This document shows positions 11,701 to 26,100 of a stretch of 64,000 nt of DNA, piece after piece. The translations under genes were made by a program, and so were the position numbers. This DNA comes from Chaetorhynchus papuensis. Taxonomy: Eukaryota > Chordata > Aves > Passeriformes > Rhipiduridae. The stretch is from the NCBI GenBank assembly GCA_013396525.1, contig VWYX01001214.1:124001-188000 (forward strand). Reading direction: 5' to 3'. Under the pieces are notes generated by a model. It did not search any database and was not told the DNA's origin. It worked only from the letters and a program-made list of their open reading frames with translations. Numbering within the stretch: position 1 is the first letter of the stretch; the number at the start of each line of letters is the position of its first letter.

Positions 11701-14700
11701 GTTCCAGCAGTTAACAGAGGGTTTGCAGTCCCCTTACACAGGGCAACACTCCACAGAAGGAATGCACAGCCTCGCCCAGGCCAGAGACTCACGCAATGGA
11801 GATATGTAACATATGGCACCCAGACCTGGATAAAGCAGAGAGCTTTGCTTCTCATTGAACTTTTCGACACATTAGACAAGTATTGTTTTACACCAGAAGT
11901 GATTCTTCAGTGGATGGAGTGTCTCACACAAGACACCAAATAAAAAAGCAGCTGATACCCCAGCTGAGGTGCTGCTAACTCTGTTACTCAGGAGACAGGC
12001 TGCCGTGCAAGAACTGGAATGGCTTCAAGACTTCGGAATTAAACAGATGATCTCACTGACTTGCTTGCTGGGGCAAATTGGTATCAAGAACCTCTGTAAA
12101 AATAAGTTAAAGCTACTTATTGATGTTTGAACGAGTCCACAGGGCTTTTGAGGCACTGATGACGGGCAAATATCCTGTTACAAATGAAAATAAAGTTGAC
12201 TGCCCATTCAGAAGGGTGGGAATGGTGAGGGGGAACCACCCAAACTATTTCTACACAAACCAGCGGCAAATGAGACCTGCCACTCATTCCCAGTGTTCTG
12301 TACAGTCTGCTTCCCTTGCCTAGTCTCTTCACCCCCAGAAAGGCCTCTGCTGCTTTCTCTGACTTTCCTGCTTTTCAATACTCTTCCAAGAGTCTATTCA
12401 ATGAAAAATATATTTTAAAACCAGAAGTGTCTTTATGTCACACTACTAAGGGTAATAGAAACCTTCAGCGTGCTTTCTGTAAATATACACAACACAGTCT
12501 GAAGAACAATTCTAGAAGCAAAACATGGAATTATTGCCCATGTGACTCAAATTATAAAGGAAACAGACCAACTGGATGAATGATTTTATGTAAAACAGTA
12601 AAGCACAAATCTCATTCCAGAGATTTTAAATCTCCAGCCTTTAGCTGGAAAAAGTAACCTGGATTCTTCCTCAAATTCTTGGGAGTCCAGACTGTGGCCA
12701 GGACTAGTGCAAGAGAATTTGTAAGGATGTTGCAATATATGCTTTCCCTGGGGAAAAAAAAAAACCAAACCAAAACAAAGAAGCACTAAGTAAATGTTAA
12801 ATAAAAGTAAATACCTACGAGCATAGAAACACATCAGGCTAGGAATGCAGTCTGTTGGTATTAAAGACCTCAGAAAATGGGGGTGAATGTGCAGAGAAAT
12901 CTGTTCACGCCTTAGATAAGGCTATCATTATCACCAAAGAGTTGTCTTAATAATATGCAATTCTAAATGCTACATTTACATCTGCAGAACAGAGCTGGCA
13001 TTCGTCACCCCTAGGAGAGGTGAGCTGTTACTACTGTCTGTGCCACAAACCAAAATTATCTTCAAGAGAAAAGACTTAAAAGTAATTAAGTACAGGGTGC
13101 TTAATTTGCACTCTTTCAATGCAATCATGTGGCAGTGCCCCCTCTGTGCTCTCCCTACCAATCCGACAGACAGAGCAGAGATGTGGAGAGCTTTTGGATT
13201 GTTTTTTTTTTTTTCCTTAATGATGAAGAGAAACTTGAAAACAAAGGCAGAGACACGTTCTTCTCTGAAAATTAAAACTAATATTTCCAGGACTGTTGCT
13301 GTGTCTGTCGCTTGGCTGGAGAGCACCATCAGCTGCTATCCCACAGTGCTGCACATGAAGCCGAGGCCAGAGTGTTACTGAACACTTACCCTCCTGCCTC
13401 AGTGCAGCAGGTGTAAAAAGCCCTTTGTTTAGAGATCTAGCTGGGAATGAAGACAACAGCTTGGAGACTTTGCCTTTTCTATAAATAGGAAGTTGAACTG
13501 GAAATTTTTAAGACATCCTCCTAGTAACACTTCCACCTTTCCCTGGAAGAATAGCGGCTGAGAGCTGAAGCCGAGACAGTGATGAGCTCTTTCCAACCCC
13601 TTGCTAGACTCTGACCAGCACCATCACTGAGGCTTTGCTGCCCAGACACTGGGTTTTGCATACTTCAGCTGATAAAAGGCTTACCAGCTTCTCACAGCTC
13701 TAACTTAAAATAAATTAGTTGTTCTGTCCACCTACTCTGGCAGGCAGAACCCTTGCTATACAAACACCCTCCCACACCCACACTCTGCTTCACAATAAAG
13801 AAGTTTTTATTTGGATGCCAGCCAAAGGAGATGGATCAATAATAGTTGTAGTAAATGCACTCTATTTCCAAGTGTATTTCTAGGTCCACTATGTCTCAAA
13901 GGAGGAATATACAACATTTAAAAATCATTCCATCATTTCATGCAGAAATAGAATGGATTCCATACTTCAGTTCACATGAAGTACCAGAAAGCTTAATTGG
14001 TATTAAAATTCATTGTTCTGAAAACAAGAGAGAAGAAGAAAGAAGCTGCCTGTGACACAAAGATAGCCTGATCCAGGCAGCTCTGGTCAGAGGGGCCTGT
14101 ACAGCACAATGGAGTTGTACAGCACAATTGAGCAGAGAGCTCAATCAGAAATCAAGCAGAGAATATGGTAAAGAAAGCAGAAAGAAGCCAAAGTCCACAT
14201 GAAATGCAGAGAAAGCCAGGGGAGCTCTACTGATGCTGATTTAGGTAGGGAGCAGCTGTTCAGACCTGGGCAGGAGACCCCACTGGACATTGCTGCTCCA
14301 CCCCGGCATTCACTGACCAGTTACACCCGAGAGAGAAGCAGCAGAGCAGCCCCAGTTTGTTTGCATGTAAACCCTTCCACCTATTTAAATAAAGAGGTTG
14401 GTTTTGTTTAGTTGACCAAATGCTCTAAAGGACACAGCAAAAATCAGCGCTGAAACAGCGCTTCACGAGCTTAGTCTGCGCTCTAGCAACAGTGGCACAG
14501 AGCAAGAGATCTGCAGGGCACCCTGTCACACCTCATATCCACGTCTGCACTGCCTAGAAGAGCTCTCTGAAACAGGCTGGGGCTCAAGAGCACAGTTTAA
14601 CAAAGGATGGACTTGACATCTGTACCTTGTTATCTGTGGCATTCTATACCCAAAACATCTTGTAATGCCTTTTCAGTAAAATGCTCACTGGGTACCTCCT

Positions 14701-17700
14701 GTATGACCTACTTGGAGGGCCTTAGCTTGCTCTCCTGTAATGCAAAACGATGCAGAAGTGCACTACATGAGAATTCCACGATGCCCAGCAGCTACTTAGC
14801 TTCCAAATTATTCCAGTCTCTGCCTGGAGGAAAGGCCAAGAGGGGCCCTGCTTTTCACATGCTTGCTGCCATGTGAAAAGAATCTCAAAAATACAGAAAG
14901 GAGGTGGTACTAATCTAACAAACGATCTCACAAGCCTTCCAAAGCAGACTACGTCCATTAGAGTGACTGCAGTGAGCTTTGCTGCAGTCCTGCTCTTCAT
15001 CCCACCACAGCAACAGACATTTCTGTAGATTCCCCTTCCTGACAGCCAAGGGAGGAAGGACCTAGATTCATTCCTGAGTAACGACAGCAGGCAGTAAGCA
15101 AGTGCCCAACTTTAAATTTATACCTCGAGATATGATTGTAAAGCATTAAGGTTGCATGTAACTAGGTTATGTCTCTGCTGCTAAAATCTATGCATAATTT
15201 ATTTATATTACAAGCTAAACATCAGGAACTGTCAGGAGGAACCCTAACAGCTCCTTACTAGCACGAATTAAACGCTCTGCTCATCATATAAGCCCCAGGA
15301 CAGCCATATGCTGTGATCCTGCACAGTATCAGTAAGCTAATTAAGAAACTGCCTTTGCTCACTCCTCTCTTTTGTGTGGGTTTTTAATTTGAGTTGATTT
15401 TTTCCAGTCTGGGTTGGGCAGATAAGCTTCTCCCTTTTCGTGCTACTTGCTGCCTCCAAAGTGAAGGTTCACAGGCAAATCTCGGTTCCGTTTTTATCTC
15501 CTTCTAAAACTACTCCTTCTCTGAAAGTCCACTTCAAAAGTACCTGTTGCACACCAAAAGACTGACAGTATCATTAGCTCCAGTACCTGGAGCATCAATC
15601 ACCCAAAGGCTGCACCCACTGTCAGCACAGCACGAGCACAGCAGCCTCCAAGCACTGTGGGTGAGTGTGGGGACAGAGATGGCAGCATCTGCCCTCAGCT
15701 CCCTGGGTGGGACAGGGAAGCATCAACCTTTGGAAGAAGCCCTCTCCAGAGGATCCTGGTTAAATAACTGCCCTGCAAAAGCATAGGAAAGGACTACTTG
15801 AACTAGGATAGGGGAACACACTGAGTAAGAGGGAACATCAAACAAATGACTTTGTCAAAGAACCTTTTCTGGAGTTGGGGAGAAGTGTAGCTGCCAAGGA
15901 GGGCTCTGTATTAATGCAAATTTGCTGCTGATAAAAAAGAGAGAAATGTGAGTTTTCAGGTGCCAGCCTTTAGTTTCTACCTTCTCTGTTCTGCCATGCT
16001 TCAGTGAGCAAAGTTCCCTTGACACCAAGGGCAGCTCGTCTGGCAGCACTGCAGCAGTGTCACCTGAGCCTCACCTCCTGTGCCCTGCTCTGCACTAGGC
16101 AGCACTTCCAGGTCACAGATTTGCACTCAAGTGCCTTCTTACCTCAGTCAGCTGGAGGTGAAGGCTTCCTCCAGTATATGAGTGCACACAGGACAAATAC
16201 TATGTGACTGTCACCACACAATATTATCGTGCCTGCAGGATGTAAAGATGGATAGAGCTTGAAAGTAATGCATTTTGAAAGCTCTAATTCCCAGGCACTT
16301 TTCTTCAGAGGAAAGCCACACATTAATCATTAATAGAAAGGAGGGCATAAGAACCTGGTTTTGACAACCTTACTTCTTTTTGTTCCTCTAATTCAGCATG
16401 CAGAGATGAGAAGAAAAACCAGGCACACCAACAACACTGATCCACTCAATAGAGGTGTTTTTAGGTGCAAAGAGAGACCTTTTCTACCCAAACAAGACCA
16501 CACGTTGCTTGACAGACATTTTTACCCCATGTGCCCCACAGACACCCACACTCCCGCTATGAATGGTGTGTGCAGTGCCTGTCTGGGTACACACACGTGC
16601 TACAAATACATAGAGACACGAGGCCCCACTCACAGCATTACCTGTGACTGAAACACTGCAAGGGACATCTGCAGGACAAGATGTACATGCATGCACCAGA
16701 ATGCTCTGTCCTCCTCACAAAAAGGCTCAAAACATTTGCATACAAAGACTGCTTGAAACATCCCAAGTATTACTGATTTACCATCAAGCTCTTGCAGTTG
16801 TCTTTCCTCTGAAGTACCTAAGAGGAGCCTGCAGACACTTTTACATCATTCCTCAACCTGGTGGAGTATATTTCTGGCTCTGAATCCACTGAGTCCTTAT
16901 GCCATGTCTTAAACATCGTATCTCACACTTACCAAACCTCTCAGGTTTTGATTCCATGGGACCAAACTGTTAATTTATACCTACAGGAGTTGTTTATATC
17001 CCAATTGACGTCTGTAGGATCAACTATTTCAAAATACTGGAACTACTGGTATTTACAGCAACTTCAGGGGAAGGTACAAACAAAGGTGCTAGTCTCACAT
17101 TAAAGACAGAAGAGTGAAGATCAGTGAAGTCTCAATCCCCTCAGGCACGTAAGAGCCTGAACTTCACCAAAGCCAGAAGGAGACAGGGCTATTAAAAATC
17201 AGACCACAAAAAGGTTTATACCATTAATCTTGCCTGTAATTATGTCAGTGCAGTAGCAGAACAGCAAATAAATCCACATTTCTCAAGTCTCCTGTTACAG
17301 CTCTAGCCACCAGGCTGTCCCTTCCCTTCTCAGGGGCTGATGTTGGACAAGCTGTTATGTGCAATCTCCAGCTGAAGAATGCATGTTTTCAGGGAAAGTC
17401 AGGTGGGTGCAGTTTGTTTGTATTCATACACCTCGGCCAGGGCTCTGAACCCCGAGGATATTTGTGAATGCGAATTTCTGTGTACTTGGAGAACTGACAA
17501 GAAATGCTGCAACTACAGATGGTACCCCTGGAAAAAGGAGCACTTTGCATCTGTTTGCTATGCAAATTAATTCATTTAACATTTGTTGACAGCAGGTCAG
17601 TTTAGCACAGGAGTCAGGCTAGAAAGTTGGCAATTCAGGAACTAAGTTCTACTCTGTCCTCTTAGAAGTGAAAAAATCCAAGAGAGAATTAAAAGTAATT

Positions 17701-20700
17701 AGGCAGAAAACAGCAATTAAGCCCAGAATGAATTTAATTTTTAAACCATTAAAATCCTCGCTGCTTCCAGAGAACTAGGAATCATGGTGGGTATCTCCAC
17801 AGAAAATTAACAAGATGATGTGACTGCAGCAGTGCTCTGACCCACAGATGCAGCAATTTCCCTCCAAAGTAGAGAAGCACCTTAAGAGAAACCAGGGGAC
17901 CCATGGAAGGTCTCTGGTACTGCCTGGGTGTTCATGAACCACAGATCCAACCTTCCCACAAAACTCAACTCTCACTCCTCTCCTAAAGCACCTCAATGTC
18001 TGGGTAGAAACTGTAGAAAGGATCACGAAATGGCCTCATGAAGATGCATCAAATCATTTCATTATTTCACCAGGAGTGCAATTTGAAGACAAATGCCTCT
18101 GGACTGCAAATCCCAGTACGGATTTAAGGGTTTAAAGAAAAAAAAAGAAGAGGCAGTAACTGAAAGAGACATTCCCCACATACCTAAAAGAATGAAATAC
18201 AATGTGAAGACATAAAACTCATAAATGAAATGAAGGAACATCTGTGCATACTTAATGATTCTCCTATAGTAAGCAAATGTCTTCCTTACTTCTTCCCCAG
18301 TCCTATTACTTCATAACCAAAAATCCACTTTGCTTTTTTTACTGTTCCTTTCCAGATTTCTACCATGCATGTTTATTTTATCAGCTTCAACAGAATATAA
18401 GAATGCCCCTGTTTTATAAAATGATACCCAAGGCAGCATCCCTCACAAGGCTCATGACCATTTGCAGTAGTAAAGTGATTATAGATATTGCAGATCTATT
18501 CATCATATTGGGTCTGCCCCTAGAAATAAAACACAGCAATGTAAGAGGAAGCATCTTTTTTCTGATCTCAGGATGAGAATGGAGACCAAATTATCATCAC
18601 CTGCACCAGTTTCTGAAAACTTCAGTGTTTCTTGGTCAAGATTACAAAAGAGCATCCAATAAATTTCATTATCAGATCATACTTTGCAAATTGGATGTGC
18701 TGCCAAGCTTCCAAAGGGGAATACAAGATTCTCCAAACATTTGTTTGAACAGAGTTTTTGGCAAGTCAAGTGCAGAGTGAGATGGCACCCAGAACCCACC
18801 AGCCGTGTTCCAGATGATACCAGGATTCAAAATACCCCTACAACGGGCACAGTCACAGGAGAGGTGATTTTAGAAGGAACCCTTTAAATAAACACCCAGC
18901 TCCAAAGTCAACACAGACCTTACCCAGCAGCCTTTTCCTCCTCTGATTCCCACTGGCTCTGTGTGTGTGCAGTCAGCTTCGGTAGCTCAGAATGGGCACC
19001 ACTGAGTATCCCAGGTAACCCCAGAGTGAAATAACACGACAAAACAGAGTATATGAATGGCTTTCTTGGTAATAAACTGTGAGCAGCTTCTCTGATTTCC
19101 AGCCTGTAAATGACCAGGTCCAACGTTTTTCAGTACTGGACACAGATAAAAAGCAGGTCCATTGCTGGGTGCAAGTTCTGTGGCCACACAAACTAAAATC
19201 AGTATCAAGCATCACAGAAGGATTTTTGTTACTTCAGGAAGTGGGTAAATCAGGGCTACAGAAAGCCAGTAAGCCCTCTCAGCTCCAGCCAAGGGGCAGA
19301 GTGCAAGGATCATGGCTCTTATCTGGTAACTTAATTCCCAGCCCTGGTGCAGGTACAGATCTTTGCTCAGGTATTGGCCCCAGTTACTGACCCTGCTGCT
19401 GCAGCATCCTTCACCCCCCACGTACCTGCCACACCCCACTATCCCTGCTGTTAACCCAGCTCTCAATCCACCCTGAGGCACATGGGCCAAGGTGACTCCA
19501 TAGGATCCAACTCACCCTGACCTACTCAGACCTGCATACACAAAAGTGAGGAGGAAGAGACACTTTACAAGTTACACGGGGGAAAATGGGTAAGACTGGA
19601 AAGGAAAGGAAAGTGGGATGGATCAGGAAGTGAAGAAGAGGCAAAGGTAAATAATTGTAGTGTAGGGTGTTTTTTAATTACTTGTTTTTAATTATTTTGA
19701 AATGAGTGTTTCCATGGCTCCACATTATCAAAGGAGAAACCTAGATTAAGAACAAAGTAAAGATGAGTAAGCAGTGTTAAAAAAAAAAGCAAGCAATAAT
19801 TAACTGGCAGTTCATGCTGTGAATCACTGAGTTTGAAACAAACTCGCCCACATCTGTTGATAAACTTCATTAACTGAAAAAATGATACTGAAACAAATGC
19901 CATCCTGCATGCACAATGCCTCTTCTTCTGCTTAGATACCTAAACTGCAGGGACAGCTGAAACCTCAGAAGCTCAGAGATTGTTGCAGTTATTTTGGGAG
20001 ACAACGCAGCTCACACCTGAGGCTCACTTCCAAAGGGGACAAGGGAGGCTGGCACATCATCAAGAGGCCTAACCTCCCAATTAAATATCAAATTGGTGAA
20101 CAGTTTGCAGTCTGCAGTAAGCTCCATTCGTGGAAAATTGAATTTCTAGGACCAGCTACTGTGTCAGTGAGAGTAGCGTAGGCAAAGGGGTTTTTAAACA
20201 CTGATATCTGTCAGACAGATGGCTCCAACAATTTATTCTCTGTTGGTGTTAACTATCACATCTTGCTGCTGCTTTTAAAGATGAGATGCAGAAGATTTCA
20301 ACACACAACACAAAGTAATTTCAACAGTTTTAATGTTAATTACTTTTGATATGTCCGTTTACACCCTTAGATCTGGAAGTGCTCTAAAAAAGGTATGGGT
20401 AATATCCCTGACATGGGAACAGGAAGCACTATCAGCTGAAAGACAGTTCACATCCACCTGCTCCTGCATCTGTTGTGTTCCTGCACTCACTCACCTCACT
20501 GCAAGAAGTGGGGGGACAGCAGGGCAGTTCTCCCCAGCTCCCATGCAAAAGGGTGCTGTCTCCATGGCTCAGCAGAGACATGGATTACCTTTTCCAGATT
20601 ACCCTTCCCTGCTGTCATATCCCCACCTACCTTAGGCAGCCTCAGTCAAGCATAAGATCACCTTGCCCCACATCTTATGGAAGCTCCAACCACAAGGAAG

Positions 20701-21809
20701 CACAAAGTCCCTCCTCACTATGAGAGCAGAGACCACAGGTGAAAGGACTGAAAGACATTTCCCCCTTCAACAGCAGAAGCAGCCACCATTCACTGGCTGC
20801 TGTCCTGATGTGTTTCAGGTGCATCAGGACCACTTTTAAATACCAAAAGTTCAAATTCTCTAACATCTCAGCACTACGTTTCACAGCCCTCTTCATAAGC
20901 TTTAAGAACGCAATGTCCAAAGGGGCACAAGCTTCTGAGTTTCCTGTAAAACCAGTGCCTTACTTTAAAATAAAAAAACCCAAACCCAACCAATAAACAA
21001 ACCCAGAGACACTCTGGAATACAGAAGTTCAAGTGGATCCACATACTAATAAAATTTTATGATGTGGATTAAGCTAGTCTACTAATGACCAATTTATTGT
21101 CTACACTTAGGGAGAATCTCATATTCATTGAGATAATCCTTTTATTCCCTCACCATGACTAATTTCCTCTTGCAGAACACCCTTAAAAATGAGACACTAG
21201 TAAGTAAAAACCTATGATGTCTGGAGTCTGCTTAAAGGACCTCAGTTCCCAGTGGGACTGCAAATAATTTCAGTAATGGGCCCTTTCAGAACACTTTTCA
21301 TTACTTTCTTCATTTGTGAAGTTACTTGGGGGAATAGTTATTGCAATTTAGAGACCACAAGCCCAAGAAACAGAAATGAACCAACTTCTGAAGATGCATT
21401 AAATCAGAAGAAATCTGACAGGAATACACTTCAGAGCAACAGAAGGTACAATGCCATATCTTTATTAGTTCTGTTCAAACTAATTGACTTCATCACAAAG
21501 CTGAAGAATCTCAACTGAGCATAACTATTTTATCTCAAAAGAAAAGCAAAATGAGACCCACTGTGTTTAGGGAACATTGGTTCTTCAGGTTTTTCACACT
21601 GCATTAGGACTCCTCCTGACCCCAGCTTTTAGTATGGACTGTCCTTGCTCTCAAGGTGCTTTCAGAATTGCAAATACAGGATGAAACCAGAAAAGGCCCC
21701 TTTGCAAGGAATATTAGAAGGAATACTTGGGATCCTAAATAGTCAGTGGTTCAAGTTCTTCCAAAAAACTGAGGAACTATGGGAAAAAAAATCCGCAGCT
21801 GTGCCTTAC
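8732..21809 (-). other. ARVCF: ARVCF intron between exons D and E
   Basis: A 13,078-bp intron with gtaagg donor and ctgtcag acceptor. It holds short homopolymer and A/C-rich runs (for example 12749-12780 and 20966-21001), a 17-bp tandem duplication at 14099-14132 and an AT-rich patch with several TAATTA-like words near 17690-17755. Numerous short open frames exist on both strands, but none resembles a known protein or has matching splice borders. I recognise no gene in this stretch. Confidence 0.85.
14099..14132. repeat. 17-bp tandem duplication
   Basis: The word tgtacagcacaat occurs at 14099 and again at 14116, followed by similar ggagt and tgagc tails. It is a minor intronic duplication. 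Confidence 0.75.
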
Positions 21810-21993
21810 CGTAAGCAGCCCGAGGTGTTCTTGAAGACCGTGGTCCACTCAGCGTCGCGAGGCTTCGAGTCCTCGTTGGGCTCGCTCTCCCAGCCCGAGT
21901 GGGGGATGATCACCTCGTTGGTCAGGGTCTGCAGACCGTGGTTGATGATGACCATCTTCAGGGGCTCGTAGGAGGATAAATTCCACAGGGTGC
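21810..21993 (-). CDS. ARVCF: ARVCF coding exon D (armadillo repeat segment)
   Basis: A 184-nt exon completing Gly423 and encoding residues 424-483, plus two bases of Arg484. The acceptor is cccctgcag|GCACCC and the donor CTTACG|gtaagg. The product runs TLWNLSSYEPLKMVIINHG, HGLQTLTNEVIIPHSGW, then an acidic and basic loop ESEPNEDSKPRDAEWTTVF and NTSGCL. The TLWNLSS helix closes the armadillo repeat begun in exon C; HSGW and the following loop are hallmarks of the p120 family. The phase 1 entry and phase 2 exit fit the neighbouring exons exactly. Third codon positions are mostly G or C, unlike exons E to G. Confidence 0.95.
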
Positions 21994-23025
21994 CTGCAGG
22001 GGATTATTAAACAATGGGAGTATAACAACTGTTTAAAATCTGTATGATAAACACAATCACAGGATTCACGGAGAACTGCTTGAAGGTAAAATCGTAAAAC
22101 TAAACAAGAAGGCAAAGCAACTTGATGAGATGCCAGACCAGAACTAGCTTAAGGAAAATCCCACAGCTTCTTCAACAAAGCAGGGAAGCACTTCTATCAA
22201 GACATGGATATTGTTGAACTCATCAAGCCCAACACAGAGTACATAAAAGTGATGTACTATTGGAGATAAATAGGATTTTTCTGCTGTATACAAATTGTGT
22301 TACAATTTCAAGTCTAACTATGCCTCAAAATAGTAAAAATTCATCCAGTGAAGCAGACAAGTATATTGAGCAAGCCCTAGGAGGGATGAATTTCGGGAGG
22401 ATCACTGATCCTGTGCTTATCTTCTGCGCAAGGTAATATTTCATTCAAGTCTCCTCTCTATTATTTACTTTCACATTTTCCTGTCACAAGCAATATCTGT
22501 GTTCAAATCTCCTGGTGCCACAAGCATATGATTCCTTGAAGAATCATATTCCTCTGTCTTTTCATTTTTACCTCAATTATGAGCCAAAGCAGACAGAAGT
22601 CAAACATCAAAACAGAGTAACAGAATAACAGCTTTATAGCTGCAAAATACCCGGTGTTGGATCAGTGATACAACCTCCCAGCAGACCTGTATCAGTGTCC
22701 TAACAGCTATTACTCATTAGAGTAGGACTAAAACAGAGCACTCACTTCTGAGAGAATTTCTGCATAGACCCAGCCTGGTACCATCTGAGAACTGACAGTA
22801 ACAACACTTGGAGGGAGCCAGACACACACTTCTGGTCTCCAAGGAAAAGTGTGAGTTCTAGCAAAATTCCAGACAGACCAAACAGAAAACTTAGATTCTC
22901 CAGAACACAAAGGAAATCTTTCCTAAGTGGATCCAATATCAACCTGAGGCTCCCTGTGTTACTACAACTATGAATTTATGCCTATTACAGTGCAAACTGT
23001 CAATCCCCACCTCACTGGATATATG

Positions 23026-23126
23026 GTGTGTGTATATATATATCTATATACTGTGTATATATATATATATATCTATATCTATATATATATATATATATGT
23101 ATATATATCTATATATATCTATCTCT
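23026..23126. repeat. TA-rich microsatellite (TATA/TATC)
   Basis: About 100 bp of alternating TA with interspersed TATC units, starting with a short TG run. It translates as Tyr/Ile repeats in several frames, which are artefacts. Such tracts vary in length between individuals. Confidence 0.95.
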
Positions 23127-26100
23127 AAAAACCACAACAGAACAACACAACTGCAACCTTTTGTTTCAGCCCCTTTCAATCTCCCCAAGTTTTACCACCT
23201 ACAATTTTCAAGTTTTAAAGGTAACTGGGAGAATGTTTTGGATCTATTATCACATGGCACAGCTTGCCATGGGAACTTGCAGGAGCCTAGCAGTGATTGG
23301 ATAGAGGATACCATATTAATAAATAAAAAAACTCTGAGGCAGACAGCAGAATGAACACCATAATGTTCCCTGCAGTCTTTTTTCTAAAGTCATACAAAAA
23401 TAATGCCTTTTTGGCCGACTGCCCTTGCCATTCATAGACACCGTATGAGATTTTTATAGCCTAATTGTAGCTTTCAAACAAGACTGTGCAGGTAAAATAT
23501 GAATCTTCTCTTTGTACCCATTACAATAAATCACCCTTTGTTGCTACAAAACAACAAATGTTGAGGAATAAGAAAAAAAGCAAAACCAAGCAGAAAGGGC
23601 TAATTGGCCCCATTTTGTTATCAAAGAAAGCCTTTACTTCTCATAACAAACTGGCTCAAAAAATATACAACACACAAAAAACAAATGTAAGTCAATATTT
23701 ATAATAAGATTTAAAAAGTGGACATATAAGCTACCCTGTTAATTTTAAATACTTTACTAGACTGTCTTTCTTCAGTTACTGTACACCAATTTCTTAAGCA
23801 TGTCAGACTCACTCATATAAAAACAGTAAGAACAATTAAATCCCTAAATGCATGGCTGGCTCAGGACTTGAAAATTCAAATTGTAAATCTGGACAGCCAG
23901 CACTGAACAAGATGGATAAGAATCCCTGGAAACAATACAGGATAATCATCTCTGGAGCAAACTTAGATTCAAACTGAGAACAGTGGGTGCAGAATACCCT
24001 GGTTCTGGAGGTTCCCTCTCAGGAGCAGAAATGGAGCATGGGGTGGGTATTTGCAGTGCTCAAAACCCCACAACCTGGAAAAGATGGCATCAGCCAAGGA
24101 ATCCATTCCAGGGTTCCTAAGGATCCTGTTCTTCTGAAACTGCAAAATATTGCAACTGAAAACTCTGCTGAGATGGGGAAGAGCTAAGCTTTAAAATCTG
24201 GCAGCCCTTCCATTTTAAAAGCTTTTTCCTGAACGCAGATACTACTTTTGCACCTGAAATGAGAGTCTGCTTTTTCCCCTTTCCTGGAGCAGTGACATAA
24301 TCTGTTATCTCTAGAGTATGGAACTCCAAAGGCAAATTTTACTGCTTTAGAAGAATCAGGCAGACATGTAAGTAAAAAGTCAAAAATACCTATAAAATTT
24401 CCAAGAGCTCTAATATTACAGGATTGTACAAAAGTTTTCCACTGCTCAAACCTTTTGCTTGTTTTAAGACTTAGAGATTTGTGTCTAGACTTCAATACCT
24501 TCAACCACGGCATGTAAAATAAAATCATCCTCTCCAAACTCTTCCTATATTCTCATTCAGCAGAGGTTATTTCAAGAGACTAAATGCAACTGTGGACTCA
24601 GCAGTGCTCCAGCTGGGCTGCAGCACTACCCTGCCCATCTACCACACACAGCAGCTTTAACGCTGTAACCCCACCCCGACCAAGAGAACCACCTGCCCCC
24701 ATGGAAGCAGCTCCCCTACATACACTGAATTTTTATTAAGAGGCTGGCTGCAACTTATGCAATGAACTATTTAGGGCAAACACAATTTGACCGTAAATCT
24801 CAGCGAGTAACTACCAGAAAATGGGGACTGGAGTTACACAGAACACCTTTCCACCAATCTCTGACAAAAACTTCCCCAGCATTTTACAAGCTTTCAATGT
24901 CTCACCTGCCTCCCATCTCTCAAATCTTTCATACAAAACAATAAACTGAAGAAGAATAGAAGACAGCCTTACTATTAAAAAAAAACAGCGCAAACCCTTC
25001 AAATTATTCAAAAGGTCAAAGCACTTAAATTTATAATATTCTCCTTGATGGCTGCAGAAGGAAACCCAAAAGAATCCCTCTGTTGAACAGCATTTAGCAA
25101 GGGAAAATGCACAGCACTTAAAAGAAGTGCAGCACGAGACAAGCAGTGGTGAGGGAGTCCTGTGGTTCCAAAGACGGAGAAAAAAATTCAGGTTGAACAC
25201 TGACTTCATGGGGAAAATATTTCACAAGAAAGGATGTAGAAAGTAAACACACTGACAGTACATTCTTCTTATTCAAAATTATGAAACAAAGAGCTCTAAA
25301 TCCCAGCATCTTTCCTGCTCTAGAGAAAACAACTTCTATGGAAAAGTCACTGATAGTGACAGCCACAGAAACTTAAAGGGAACAAATTCAGATCCGACTG
25401 CAGCATTTTGCAGTATAAGAAAAAATCCAAGGCAAAAAAAAAATTCCTGAAAATTTGACATCCATCTTTAAATATCATTCCTGTTACTATTAGCATAACA
25501 CACTAATGTTTCAACAAGCTGGAAACACTGTTTTTAAAACTCTAAGTTCAATCAATTCAAATGAATAACAGGAGAAATCACGTCACTAACACAGCAGCAC
25601 AAGGTAAATGAAGTTATCTAAATTTTCCATGCACTTTCACCAGAAGCATTGGCCTTTCTGACCAAAGATTGCATGAGTTTTAGGACTAGAGAAAGATGAA
25701 GTATTGCTCTTCAGAAGACGAACATGATCACTATCAATCTGTATTTTATTCATAAATACTATGAGTAATGTACTTACGTATTTCTAACTTCAACCATCGG
25801 CCCTGACTTTTCAACATATTAAGCAGGGAAAATAGCTGCAAGCTTTATTTCAAAAAGAATCCAACATCACCAAGAAACTAGAAGCTGTTTAATTCCTTTC
25901 CTATGGTCCATACCAGATAGTTTATCACTTGGAAAAACAAGCACTCTGCAATATATTCCCAGAGGAATTCTTGCTGCATATTGGTCCTGGAGGGATTTGT
26001 TTGACAGATTTGTTTGTATCAAAGTTCCAAAGATTGGAGCTGTGCTCCTTCCAGCAGTGGTCGAGAACCTCAACATAGGCTAGTGTGTGACAGAACACAC

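Noticed and set aside
14440..14470. Short inverted AGCGCT words
   Set aside because: The hairpin is too short and the arms too common to call an RNA or regulatory element.
22978..23354. Two 108-codon frames rich in Tyr and Ile
   Set aside because: They are translations of the TA-rich microsatellite plus flank.
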